NCBI GenBank assembly: GCA_049423065.1
Contig: JBMSQB010000016.1
Span: 1-57,858 of the forward strand
DNA length: 57,858 bases
Source of the DNA: SYIM01 sp041182885
Lineage (GTDB): Bacteria; Pseudomonadota; Gammaproteobacteria; Burkholderiales; Burkholderiaceae_E
Direction: 5' to 3'
Part shown: one piece after another, positions 43,830-52,925 of the stretch
Numbering within the stretch: the stretch's first letter is position 1
Layout: each line of letters starts with the position of its first letter
Program-made: the position numbers and the translations under genes
The notes under the pieces: model-generated
Told to the model about the DNA's origin: nothing
What the model saw: the letters and a program-made list of their open reading frames with translations, nothing else
Databases searched by the model: none

Positions 43830-46427
43830 TCAGGGCTTCAGCTTGCGATCGGCTGCGGCGTCCGCCGCGCGTGCTCTGAGGTGGGCCAGTGCTTCTTCCA
43901 CCTGATCGATCAGCACAAGACAGACGTCGCCGGGTTTCAACTCGCCCAGTGCGGTGTCGATGGCAAGAAACTCGCCGCGGATTTCGTCAATCCGGGTGGT
44001 GCGCGGTGCGTTGGCGAGTCCCTGCCGCAGGAGCCCCATCACCTCGCCATCGGCACGGCCACGCTGCGCGGCGTCCTGGTACAGAAAGACATGATCGAAA
44101 AACCGGCCAACGATCTCGCCCTGCTCGACGATGTCCTGGTCGCGGCGGTCGCCGGCGGCGCTGATCACGATCGAGCGGTGCCCGGCGGGCATCACATCGA
44201 TCGCCTGCGAGAGGGCGAGAATCGCGTCGGGGTTGTGGCCGTAATCGGCAATGACGGTGGCGCCGCGGTAGCTGAAGCGATTGAATCGGCCGGGGACGGT
44301 GTCGGGGTTGCTCTCGAACGTGGCGAGCCCGGCTGCGATCAGTGCCCAGTCCAGCCCGAGCGCCCAGCCCGCCGCCACCGCGGCCATCGTGTTGTCGATC
44401 TGGAACGGAATCGTGCCGCTGCCCGTGAGCGGGATGCGTGCAAGGTCGAAGCGATGCACCACGCGGGTGCCTTGAACCGCGACGATGGCCTGGCCGTCCA
44501 GACGCACAGCGCGCTGGTCGGTGGCGGCCTGGCGCTTCATCGCCGGCAGGGTGCTGTCGCGGGCAAAGAAAATCGTGCCTCCGGGGCATACGGACTGCAT
44601 CGACGCGACCATGGGGTCGGCAGCATTCAGGACGGCAAATCCGTTGGGCGCGACGTTGGCAACGATCACCCGCTTGACGAGCGCGAGGTCATCGATCGAT
44701 TCAATATGGTTGATGCCCAGGTGGTCGCCCTTGCCCAGATTGGTCACCACGGCCACCTGGCAGCGGTCAAAGCCCAGACCTTCCCGCAGAATGCCACCGC
44801 GCGCGGTTTCGAACACCGCGGCATCCACTTCGGGGTGCATCAGCACATTGCGTGCACTGCGAGGGCCCGCGCAATCGCCGCTATCGGTCTGAACGCCGTT
44901 CACATAAACGCCGTCGGTGTTGGTCATGCCCACGCGCAGCCCCGATTGCGCGATCAGGTGGGCGATCAGGCGGACGGTGGTGGTTTTGCCGTTGGTGCCA
45001 GTGACTGCCACGACCGGAATCCGACCGTTGTCGGCATCGCCGTAGACAAGGCGCATGATGGCGTCGCCCACCTCGCGTCCCTTGCCGTAGGAGGGGCTGA
45101 TGTGCATGCGCAGACCCGGTGCGGCATTGACCTCGACAATGGCGCCGCCCTGTTCCTCGAGCGACTGCTGCACGGTCTGGCACACCACGTCGACCCCGGC
45201 GATTTCCAGACCCACCATCTGCGCCGCCTCGACTGCGCGCGCCGCGAGGTCGGGGTGCACATCGTCGGTCACATCGGTCGCGCTGCCGCCGGTACTGAGA
45301 TTGGCGTTGTTGCGCAGGACCACCCGCGCGCCTTTGGGCGGTACCGAGTCGGCCTCATAGCCCTGCACGCGCATGCGGGCATGCGCGATGTCGTCAAGAC
45401 GAATCTTGGTGAGCGAGGTGGCGTGGCCCTCGCCGCGACGAGGGTCACGATTGATTTCCTCGACCAGCTGAAGGATGGTCTGCACACCATCGCCGATCAC
45501 GTGCGGCGGATCACGTCGCGCGGCCGCGATCAGCCGATCGCCCACCACCAGCAGCCGATGGTCGTGCCCGGGAATGAAGCGCTCGACCATGATGTTGGAG
45601 CTGAACTGCGAGGCGGCGTTGAAGGCGATTTCGAGATGGTCGCGACTGACGATGTTGACGGTGACGCCCTTGCCCTGGTTGCCATCACGCGGCTTGACCA
45701 CGACCGGCGAAGCGAGCTCGCGCATGGCGGCCCAGGCTTCATCGGTGGAGCGGACGACCCGTCCCTCGGGAACCGGCACCCCGGCTGCAGCAAGCAGTTT
45801 CTTGGTGAGCTCCTTGTCCTGGGCGATCGACTCTGCGATGGCACTGGTGGCATCGATCTCGGCCGCCTGGATACGACGTGCGCGGCTGCCCCAGCCGAAC
45901 TGCACCAGACTGCCTTCGGTCAGGCGGCGGATTGGGATGTCGCGGGCGCGCGCTGCGTCGGCGATCGACCCGGTGCTGGGGCCCATCCGGATATCCTCGT
46001 CGAGCGCGCGCAGCTGGTTGAGGGCGGCATCGAGGTCGAAGGGCTGATCGTCGCGCGCGGCGAGGCAAAGGGCTTCGGCGAGTTGCAGCGCGAGCCGACC
46101 GACCGGCTCTTCGGTGTATTCGACCACCACCTGATAGAGGCCCGGTTCGCGCGTGGGCGCAGTGCGACTGAAGGTGACCGGGCATCCTGCCTGGGCCTGC
46201 AGGCGGAGCGCGGCGAATTGCAGCGCCTGCGCGATCGGTATGTCATCGCGCGATCCGATCGGGCGGATGGCGCCGATCAGCGGAAACCGGGCGCGCAGCC
46301 GCACCTCGAAGCGGGAGATCCGGTCGATCGACAGTTCATCGGGCGCGCAGCGTACGATCGCCTCGATCGAGGTGTGTCGGCTCCAGAGATTCGGACCGCG
46401 AAGCGCGCGGATTCGGGTGACTTCCAT
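43830..46427 (-). CDS. cphA: Cyanophycin synthetase (complete, CphA1 type)
   Basis: The 865-residue enzyme makes the polymer multi-L-arginyl-poly-L-aspartate from Asp and Arg with ATP. An N-terminal domain (about 1-160) precedes an ATP-grasp ligase (about 215-475; VVVKPRDGNQGKGV and EVNAAPGLRMH) that adds Asp to the backbone. A Mur-ligase-like half follows with an intact P-loop GTNGKTT (Gly477-Thr483, Lys481) and the C-terminal lobe with DYGHNPDAI, which adds Arg to the side chain. The domains are all intact. It lies 64 bases downstream of a second synthetase gene on the same strand and probably shares its transcript. Confidence 0.95.
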   Translation of the reverse strand: MEVTRIRALRGPNLWSRHTSIEAIVRCAPDELSIDRISRFEVRLRARFPLIGAIRPIGSRDDIPIAQALQFAALRLQAQAGCPVTFSRTAPTREPGLYQVVVEYTEEPVGRLALQLAEALCLAARDDQPFDLDAALNQLRALDEDIRMGPSTGSIADAARARDIPIRRLTEGSLVQFGWGSRARRIQAAEIDATSAIAESIAQDKELTKKLLAAAGVPVPEGRVVRSTDEAWAAMRELASPVVVKPRDGNQGKGVTVNIVSRDHLEIAFNAASQFSSNIMVERFIPGHDHRLLVVGDRLIAAARRDPPHVIGDGVQTILQLVEEINRDPRRGEGHATSLTKIRLDDIAHARMRVQGYEADSVPPKGARVVLRNNANLSTGGSATDVTDDVHPDLAARAVEAAQMVGLEIAGVDVVCQTVQQSLEEQGGAIVEVNAAPGLRMHISPSYGKGREVGDAIMRLVYGDADNGRIPVVAVTGTNGKTTTVRLIAHLIAQSGLRVGMTNTDGVYVNGVQTDSGDCAGPRSARNVLMHPEVDAAVFETARGGILREGLGFDRCQVAVVTNLGKGDHLGINHIESIDDLALVKRVIVANVAPNGFAVLNAADPMVASMQSVCPGGTIFFARDSTLPAMKRQAATDQRAVRLDGQAIVAVQGTRVVHRFDLARIPLTGSGTIPFQIDNTMAAVAAGWALGLDWALIAAGLATFESNPDTVPGRFNRFSYRGATVIADYGHNPDAILALSQAIDVMPAGHRSIVISAAGDRRDQDIVEQGEIVGRFFDHVFLYQDAAQRGRADGEVMGLLRQGLANAPRTTRIDEIRGEFLAIDTALGELKPGDVCLVLIDQVEEALAHLRARAADAAADRKLKP

Positions 46428-46491
46428 CGGCAGGTTCCTGCGTGCGAGGGGTGGGCGCGGTTGAGATCGGGCAACGGGCGGGGGGCGAGCC

Positions 46492-48675
46492 TCAGGCTGC
46501 GACCTGCGGCGCGGGCATGGGCTCTAGCGTTTCCAGCCCCGCCTGGATGCGCTCGGGCGGGATGCCGACGGCCCATGCAGCGGCGATGGCCGCGAGCAGC
46601 CCGTCGTCGGCAGAGCGGGGATCACCTTCGATCGGCAGTTCGAGCGTGCCCGCGCGGAGTTGGGCGATTTCGCGTTTGCCCTCCAGCAGCCTGATCACGC
46701 CTTCAGAAAGGACCACAGCGCGTCCACCCGCTTCAGCGTGACTCGCCAGCACGGGAGCCGCGGCGTTGGCGCTGAAAAACATCACATGGCCTTTGCTGAG
46801 CGAAGCCATTTCAACCAGCTGATCGTCGTCGGCGTTGAGCACTGCAGTGCCATGCTTCTCGAGAACGATATCGACCTGGGTGCGAAACACCTTGTAGAGC
46901 TGCTCGACCGAATCGATATAGCGCTCGGGCACCAGGCTGTCTGGGTTCATGCGTGTAATGACGCCCACCTGGCACCAATCGTAGGCAAGCCCCTGATCGA
47001 GGAGCACGTCGAGCCCGTTTTCGATCACCGCCGACTCGATCGCGCGGTTCACGAGCAGTCGCTGGCCAGCCGGGAAGTTTGCGCTGTCGCGGTGATCGAT
47101 GCAGCGCGAGCCCAGGAACAGACCGTCGCGGCAGGCGAGCCCGACCGTTTGTCCGGACATCTGGAGCAGATGGGCGACGACGCGTGCAGCGAGCCGCGTG
47201 CCGCCGGTGCCGGCAATGCCGATCACGGGAATGCGGCCGTCGTCAGCGGCGCCAAAGAGATGCTCGATGATCATCTCGGGAACCGGCTTGGGTGGCAGGC
47301 CGGGCGGGCGCAGATGGGTGGACAGGCCCGGACCTGCGTTGACTTCAACGATTGCGCCGCCCTGCCCGGCAAGCGGCTGCGCGATATCGTTGGCCACCAG
47401 ATCGACGCCAGCGATATCGAGACCGACAACGCGTGCCGCAAGCACCGCCTGACGGGCGGTATCGGGATGAACGAGCGCGGTGCAGTCAAAGCAGACATTG
47501 CCGTTTCGCTGCACCAGCACGCGCACGCCATCGCCCGGGACTGAATCGGGCTCAAAGCCCTGGCTGGCCAGGTCGAGTCGGGTGGCGGAGTCGATGCCGA
47601 CACGGTTGAGAGGGGCGTCGCTCCAGCCGGTTCCGCCCCGGAGCGGGTCGGAGTTGAGCTGCGACTCGATCAGTTCGCGGATGGTCTGTTGACCGTCGCC
47701 GGTGACCCAGGCGGGCAGACCGCGAGCAGCAGCGGCAAGCCGCCCACCCACCACCAGCAGTCGATGCTCGTTGCCCGTCATGTATTTTTCGACAATGACG
47801 CCGCTTCCTTCTGCCGCGGCCACCGGATAGGCGGCGAGCACCTGCTCGCGAGTGCCGAGATTGAGACAGACCCCCCGGCCGTGATTGCCGTCGTAGGGTT
47901 TGACCACCACCGGTACGCCGATGTCCTCGGCTGCGGCCCAGGCGTCGTCGGCGCTGCTCGCCATTCGACCCGGAGGTACCGCCACGCCGCAGGCTGCCAG
48001 CAGGGTCTTGGTGAGCTGCTTGTCGCGCGAAATGCCCTCGGCGATGGCGCTGGTGCGGTCGGTTTCAGCGGTCCAGATGCGGCGCTGGTTTCGCCCGTAG
48101 CCGAGCTGCACGAGGTTGCCATCGTTCAGGCGGATGGCAGGCACGCCGCGCAGCTCGGCGGCTTTCACGATGCCCGCAGTGCTGGGGCCCAGGCAATTGG
48201 AGTCGGCAATGTCGCGCAACTCGTCAACCGCCGCGTGAAGGTCGAAGCTGCGATCGTCGTAGGCGGCGAGCACCAGCTCGCGCGCGAGCTGCATCGCGCG
48301 CAGCGTCACCGTGTCTTCCCAGAGGGTGACGATCACCTTGTAGCGGCCGCGCACGTCAACGCCTCGGGCGCGCCCGAATCCGCCTGGCAGGCCGGCAAGC
48401 GACTGCAGTTCGAGCGTGACGTGCTCCATGATGTGGCCTGGCCAGGTGCCCTCGCGCAGGCGCTTGAGGAAGCCGCCGCGCTCGTCATAGCTGCAACGGT
48501 GTTCGATCAGCGTGGGGAGCCAGCTTTCCAGCCGCTCGGGCAGTCCGGGGACCTTGTCTGACGGCCAGTCTTCGAGCTCGCCAATGTCGATCAGCGCCTC
48601 CATGGCTGGCAGGTAGGACCACATGTTCGGGCCACGCAGGTAGGTGACCGAGAGAATCTCGATATCGCGCTTCAT
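46492..48675 (-). CDS. Second cyanophycin synthetase (CphA'/CphA2-like) with degraded Mur-ligase half
   Basis: The 727-residue paralogue of CphA begins at the ATG at 48675 (MKRDIEILSVTYLRGPNMWSY). Its N-terminal and ATP-grasp domains are intact (VVVKPYDGNHGRGV, EVNAGPGLSTH). In the Mur-like half the P-loop reads GTGGTRL (Gly489-Leu495) instead of GTNGKTT, so the nucleotide-binding Lys is Thr493, and the chain ends about 140 residues early without the C-terminal lobe (no DYGHNPDA). It should still form peptide bonds at the backbone but not activate the side-chain carboxylate. This resembles CphA2, which polymerises beta-Asp-Arg dipeptides, or the CphA' partner known in Burkholderiales. It is the first gene of the cphA operon. 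Confidence 0.92.
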   Translation of the reverse strand: MKRDIEILSVTYLRGPNMWSYLPAMEALIDIGELEDWPSDKVPGLPERLESWLPTLIEHRCSYDERGGFLKRLREGTWPGHIMEHVTLELQSLAGLPGGFGRARGVDVRGRYKVIVTLWEDTVTLRAMQLARELVLAAYDDRSFDLHAAVDELRDIADSNCLGPSTAGIVKAAELRGVPAIRLNDGNLVQLGYGRNQRRIWTAETDRTSAIAEGISRDKQLTKTLLAACGVAVPPGRMASSADDAWAAAEDIGVPVVVKPYDGNHGRGVCLNLGTREQVLAAYPVAAAEGSGVIVEKYMTGNEHRLLVVGGRLAAAARGLPAWVTGDGQQTIRELIESQLNSDPLRGGTGWSDAPLNRVGIDSATRLDLASQGFEPDSVPGDGVRVLVQRNGNVCFDCTALVHPDTARQAVLAARVVGLDIAGVDLVANDIAQPLAGQGGAIVEVNAGPGLSTHLRPPGLPPKPVPEMIIEHLFGAADDGRIPVIGIAGTGGTRLAARVVAHLLQMSGQTVGLACRDGLFLGSRCIDHRDSANFPAGQRLLVNRAIESAVIENGLDVLLDQGLAYDWCQVGVITRMNPDSLVPERYIDSVEQLYKVFRTQVDIVLEKHGTAVLNADDDQLVEMASLSKGHVMFFSANAAAPVLASHAEAGGRAVVLSEGVIRLLEGKREIAQLRAGTLELPIEGDPRSADDGLLAAIAAAWAVGIPPERIQAGLETLEPMPAPQVAA

Positions 48676-48844
48676 CAGGGGTGGGGGGTCAGGCGTTGAG
48701 CCCGCATGCGCTGGGCGCGGGACGGTGCGGACACGGTTCGCGGAAGTGGCTGGGGCAAGGATGTCGGTGCGTGGGCACGGGGTGGGGCGGGAACAGTCGG
48801 ATACTGTACGCTTGTCGACCGAACAACGAAAATCGCCTTCTCCC

Positions 48845-51163
48845 GTGAGTGTGTCCCTGCCGCCCGCGCCGGCCGCTGATCCGGTGCATGCGCCGATCGC
48901 CGAGCCCTGGCGCGATATCGTCGCCGCCTGCCTGCAGGGGGGCGAGCGGGTGCTGGTTGCCCTCGAACTCGACCTTGACCGGCGGTTGCGGTACGGCGCA
49001 GGGCTGCTGGTGCTCACCGACCGGGCGCTGGTGGCGAGGGCGGCTGGCGATGCCGACTGGCAACGCCACCCGCTGAGGGCGGATACCCGGCTCGAACTGC
49101 ATGATCACGCGGGAGCGGGCGCGCTCGAGCTTTTTGAAGCCGACCGTCGGCTCGATGTCTGGCGCTTCACGCTTGGCAGCAATCCGGCGGCGTTGCGGCT
49201 CTTGCGCCGATTCGACGATCTGCGCGGACAGCCATCCGAGGCGCAGCAGCCGGGCGCTGATGCCACCACCCACTGTGAGCGCTGCGGCGCCGACCTGCCG
49301 GCAGATGTCGAAGAATGCCCGCAGTGCGAGGCCGAGCTTGCCGTTGCACCCTCGTCCCGGACACTGTTCAGGCTGTGGCGATTCGCGCGGCCTTACCGGT
49401 CGCAGCTCCTTATTGGCTTTCTGCTCACGCTGGCCGCCACGGCGGCCACGCTGGTGCCGCCCTACCTCACCATGCCGCTCATGGATCGGGTCCTGATTCC
49501 CTACCAGAACGGCGCGCCGCTCGACACCACGCTGGTGGGCTGGCTGCTTGCAGGTCTGCTCGCGTCGGCACTGGTTGCCTGGGCGCTGGGATGGGCGCGC
49601 ACCTACATTCTCGCGCTGGTTTCGGAGCGCATTGGCGCTGACCTGCGAACCGCCACCTATGACCACCTGATGCACCTGTCGCTGCAATACTTCGGCGGCA
49701 AGCGGACCGGCGACCTGATTGCCCGCATCGGCGCGGAAACCGATCGCATCAACCTGTTTCTCTCGCTTCATCTTCTCGATTTCGCCACCGACGTGCTGGT
49801 GATCGTCATGACCACTGCGGTGCTGGTGTCGATCGACCCGTGGCTCGCAATGGTGACGCTCCTGCCGCTGCCGCTCATCGTCTGGATGATCCACCTGGTC
49901 CGTGATCGGCTGAAGCATGGCTTCGAGAAAGTCGACCGTATCTGGGGGGAAGTCACCAACGTACTGGCCGACACCATCCCCGGCATCCGCGTGGTCAAGG
50001 CCTTCGCACAGGAAAAGCGTGAGTCCAATCGCTTCCGGGAAGCCAATCGGCTCAATCGTGCAGTGAACGATCGGGTCAACCGTGTCTGGTCGCTGTTTTC
50101 GCCCACCGTCACGCTGCTCACTGAAATCGGGCTTCTGATCGTCTGGGGCTTCGGAATCTGGCTGGTGACCCGCGATCAGGTCACGGTGGGCGTGCTCACG
50201 GCATTTCTCGCCTACATCGGCCGTTTCTACACACGGCTCGATTCAATGAGCAGGTTCGTGTCGTTCATGCAGAAAGCAGCGGCCGGGGCCAAACGGATCT
50301 TCGACATCCTCGACCATGTCTCGAGTGTTCCCGAAGCGGCGCGGCCGGTGGCGCTCAGCCACGTGAGCGGACGGATCGAGTTGCGCAACGTCGGCTTCCG
50401 TTATGGCAGCCGTTCCGTCACCCGCGGCATCTCGCTCACCATCGAGCCGGGCGAGATGATTGGCCTCGTCGGCCACAGTGGTTCGGGGAAAAGCACGCTC
50501 GTGAATCTGATCTGCCGGTTTTACGATGTGACCGAGGGTGCGGTGCTGGTCGATGGCGTGGATGTGCGGTCGCTCCCGGTGGCCGACTATCGGCGAAGCA
50601 TCGGTCTGGTGTTGCAGGAGCCCTTCCTGTTTTTCGGGACCATTGCCGACAACATTGCCTACGGCAAGCCCGAGGCGACGCGCGAGGAAATCATTGCTGC
50701 GGCGCGCGCAGCGCATGCCCATGATTTCATCCTGCGACTGCCGCACGGCTATGACTCGCTGGTGGGGGAACGTGGCCAGGCACTTTCCGGGGGCGAGCGT
50801 CAGCGAATCTCGATCGCGCGGGCGCTTCTCATCGACCCGCGCATCCTCATCCTCGACGAGGCCACCTCCTCGGTTGATACGCAGACCGAAAAGGAAATCC
50901 AGCGCGCGCTCGACAACCTGGTGGCGGGCAGAACCACCATCGCGATCGCGCACCGGTTGAGCACGCTGCGGCGCGCCAACCGGCTGGTGGTGCTCGATCG
51001 CGGCCAGGTGGTCGAGGTGGGGGGGCACGAGGAACTGATGGCGCGTGAAGGCGCCTATTTCCGGCTTTATCAGGCCCAGGCCCGCAATGTGGATACCGAG
51101 GACGCGCTGCCCGACTGGCGCGCCGAGACGACGCATCCGGTGCGGGTGGCGGCTGAGGTCTGA
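48845..51163 (+). CDS. Cyanophycin-locus ABC exporter with N-terminal PH-like domain and zinc ribbon
   Basis: From the GTG at 48845 the protein has 772 residues; a longer start at the ATG at 48761 is possible, and none has a clear Shine-Dalgarno. Residues about 20-120 resemble a bacterial PH-like fold (GAGLLVLTDRALVAR). A zinc ribbon follows with Cys144-x2-Cys147 and Cys158-x2-Cys161. Then come six membrane helices and an ABC ATPase (Walker A GHSGSGKST, LSGGERQR signature, LILDEATS Walker B), a half-transporter of the MsbA/exporter type that must dimerise. It is divergent from the cphA'/cphA genes and followed after 3 bases by DUF1854. Homologues are named cyanophycin metabolism-associated; the cargo is unknown. 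Confidence 0.88.
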   Translation: MSVSLPPAPAADPVHAPIAEPWRDIVAACLQGGERVLVALELDLDRRLRYGAGLLVLTDRALVARAAGDADWQRHPLRADTRLELHDHAGAGALELFEADRRLDVWRFTLGSNPAALRLLRRFDDLRGQPSEAQQPGADATTHCERCGADLPADVEECPQCEAELAVAPSSRTLFRLWRFARPYRSQLLIGFLLTLAATAATLVPPYLTMPLMDRVLIPYQNGAPLDTTLVGWLLAGLLASALVAWALGWARTYILALVSERIGADLRTATYDHLMHLSLQYFGGKRTGDLIARIGAETDRINLFLSLHLLDFATDVLVIVMTTAVLVSIDPWLAMVTLLPLPLIVWMIHLVRDRLKHGFEKVDRIWGEVTNVLADTIPGIRVVKAFAQEKRESNRFREANRLNRAVNDRVNRVWSLFSPTVTLLTEIGLLIVWGFGIWLVTRDQVTVGVLTAFLAYIGRFYTRLDSMSRFVSFMQKAAAGAKRIFDILDHVSSVPEAARPVALSHVSGRIELRNVGFRYGSRSVTRGISLTIEPGEMIGLVGHSGSGKSTLVNLICRFYDVTEGAVLVDGVDVRSLPVADYRRSIGLVLQEPFLFFGTIADNIAYGKPEATREEIIAAARAAHAHDFILRLPHGYDSLVGERGQALSGGERQRISIARALLIDPRILILDEATSSVDTQTEKEIQRALDNLVAGRTTIAIAHRLSTLRRANRLVVLDRGQVVEVGGHEELMAREGAYFRLYQAQARNVDTEDALPDWRAETTHPVRVAAEV

Positions 51164-51166
51164 CCC

Positions 51167-51667
51167 ATGTCGCTAACGCCTGCTCCTGTGCTTGCGCGGC
51201 TCCTATCGGGCGCCACGCTCGAGCGCACGCCTGCGGGCCGGTTGCGGCTCACCACGCCGGAAGGCGTGGTGCATGAGCCGGTCCTGGCGGTGCGCGCCTT
51301 TCCCATTTCGGCGCCCGAGCGCGGACTGTCCCTGATGAGTGCCGAGGGTCACGAGCTTTTCTGGATCGAGCAGATCTCGGCGCTCGAGCCCGTCGTCCGG
51401 GCGCTGGTGCAGGAGGCGCTCGATGAGCGCGAATTCATGCCGGTGATCGGGCAACTTCTGGAGGTGTCGGGATTTGTCACCCCCTGCACCTGGCGGGTGG
51501 ACACCGACCGCGGACCCGCGCGGTTCGTGTTGAAGGGCGAAGAAGACATTCGCCGGATCGGAAACGGCGCGCTTCTCATTACCGACAGCGACGGCATCCA
51601 CTATCTCGTGCGCGATGCCGCGGCGCTCGACCGCAACAGCCGTCGGCTGCTCGACCGCTTTCTCTAG
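51167..51667 (+). CDS. DUF1854 protein, cyanophycin-locus type
   Basis: The 166-residue protein has no signal peptide or membrane segment. It is beta-rich with repeated basic-acidic strands (GRLRLTTPEGVVHEPVLAVRAFP, LMSAEGHELFWIE) and a C-terminal LLITDSDGIHYLVRDAAALD, matching DUF1854 by pattern and by its place after an ABC exporter in cyanophycin clusters. It is separated from the exporter stop by only 3 bases, so they are almost surely co-translated. It could be a cytoplasmic accessory of the exporter or a cyanophycin granule-associated factor; nothing in the sequence points to an enzyme. Confidence 0.82.
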   Translation: MSLTPAPVLARLLSGATLERTPAGRLRLTTPEGVVHEPVLAVRAFPISAPERGLSLMSAEGHELFWIEQISALEPVVRALVQEALDEREFMPVIGQLLEVSGFVTPCTWRVDTDRGPARFVLKGEEDIRRIGNGALLITDSDGIHYLVRDAAALDRNSRRLLDRFL

Positions 51668-51676
51668 GCTTGCCGC

Positions 51677-52897
51677 CTACTCCGCGCGCAGGGCCTGCGC
51701 GGGCGACAGCGACGCTGCGCGCAGTGCCGGATAGATGCCGAAGCAAAGGCCCGCGAGGACGCTTGCCCCGCACGCTGCGAGCGCAGCCGGTGCCGTGACA
51801 ATGGCGGCCATCGCAAAATGTTCCACCGCGACCCAGGCGCCCAGCACGCCGATGGCAAGACCCAGCAAACCTCCCGCTACGCAGACCACCACCGACTCGT
51901 AGAGAAACTGAAGCGCGATATCGCGCCGGCGCGCGCCCACCGCCATCCGCAAGCCGATCTCGCGGGTTCGCTCGGTGACCGTGACCAGCATGATGTTCAT
52001 GATGCCGATGCCGCCCACCAGCAGACTGACCGAGGCAATGGTGGCGAGCAGCGTGCGCATGGTGCCGGCGGTTTTCTGCTCGGCTTCATAGAACGCGTCC
52101 TGCCGTCGGACCACGAAGTCGTCTTCCAGACCCTCGGCGATACGGTGGCGTGTTCGCAGCAGCAGCCGGATATCGGCCTCGGCCTGCGGCAACGCCTGCG
52201 CCGACACGGCCTCCACCATCATGCGGTTGACCCGGTCGGGGAATGCGCTTCCGAACAGATCGCGCCGGGCGGTGCTGAGCGGCACATAAATGATGTCATC
52301 CAGATCCCAGCCGTCCAGCGTCTGGCCTTTGCGCGCGAGGAGCCCCACCACGGAGAAGGGAACATTGCGGATCCGTATCGTCTCGCCCACCGGATTGCGG
52401 TGACCGAACAGCTTCTCGGCGATCGTGCCGCCCAAGACGGCCTTGCGGGCGGCTGTGCGGACATCGTGTTCGTCGAAGATTCCGCCAGCAGCCAGGGTCC
52501 AGTCGCGAACCTCGATGATGTCGGGGTAGGCGCCCTGCACGGGTCCCAGCCAGTTCTGGTTGTCGAACACGATCTGTGCCGTGTTCCAGGTGGTGGGCGA
52601 GACGGCCCGGACCGAGTCTAGCCCCCTGATCGCGTCCACGTCGCCCAGGGTGAGGGTGGGCGTTGCCCCCGAGGCCTGGCGGACGCCGCTTGCCACGCTT
52701 GCACCCGAGTTGACCACCAGTACGTTCGAGCCGAGTGTGCGCATCATCTGGCGCACGCGTTCCTGCGACCCTTGCGCGACCGCCAGCATCACCACCACCG
52801 AGGCGACGCCCACGATCATTCCGAGCATGGCGAGAACGGTACGCAGCGGGTGCGCGCCCAGGGCTCTCCAGGCTTCGGCGGGCAGGGCGGCAAACAT
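51677..52897 (-). CDS. MacB-like ABC permease without a fused ATPase
   Basis: The 406-residue protein has the MacB/FtsX permease layout: a first membrane helix after residue 20 (RTVLAMLGMIVGVASVVVML), a large periplasmic domain of about 220 residues beginning AQGSQERVRQMMRTLGSNVLVV, and three C-terminal helices with the mechanotransmission stretch VTERTREIGLRMAVGARRRDI. MacB normally carries an N-terminal ATPase, or has a separate LolD-like ATPase gene adjacent; neither is present here. The upstream partner is a MacA-like adaptor gene 28 bases away. Start at the ATG at 52897. It is convergent with the DUF1854 gene. Confidence 0.88.
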   Translation of the reverse strand: MFAALPAEAWRALGAHPLRTVLAMLGMIVGVASVVVMLAVAQGSQERVRQMMRTLGSNVLVVNSGASVASGVRQASGATPTLTLGDVDAIRGLDSVRAVSPTTWNTAQIVFDNQNWLGPVQGAYPDIIEVRDWTLAAGGIFDEHDVRTAARKAVLGGTIAEKLFGHRNPVGETIRIRNVPFSVVGLLARKGQTLDGWDLDDIIYVPLSTARRDLFGSAFPDRVNRMMVEAVSAQALPQAEADIRLLLRTRHRIAEGLEDDFVVRRQDAFYEAEQKTAGTMRTLLATIASVSLLVGGIGIMNIMLVTVTERTREIGLRMAVGARRRDIALQFLYESVVVCVAGGLLGLAIGVLGAWVAVEHFAMAAIVTAPAALAACGASVLAGLCFGIYPALRAASLSPAQALRAE

Positions 52898-52925
52898 GAT
52901 GAAGGCCAGAGGTGCCGGGGCGAGA

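Noticed and set aside
43881..46694. 937-codon open frame opposite cphA
   Set aside because: It is antisense to a fully supported cyanophycin synthetase; composition is that of a codon-position shadow (His, Asp, Gly, Arg rich, no motif).
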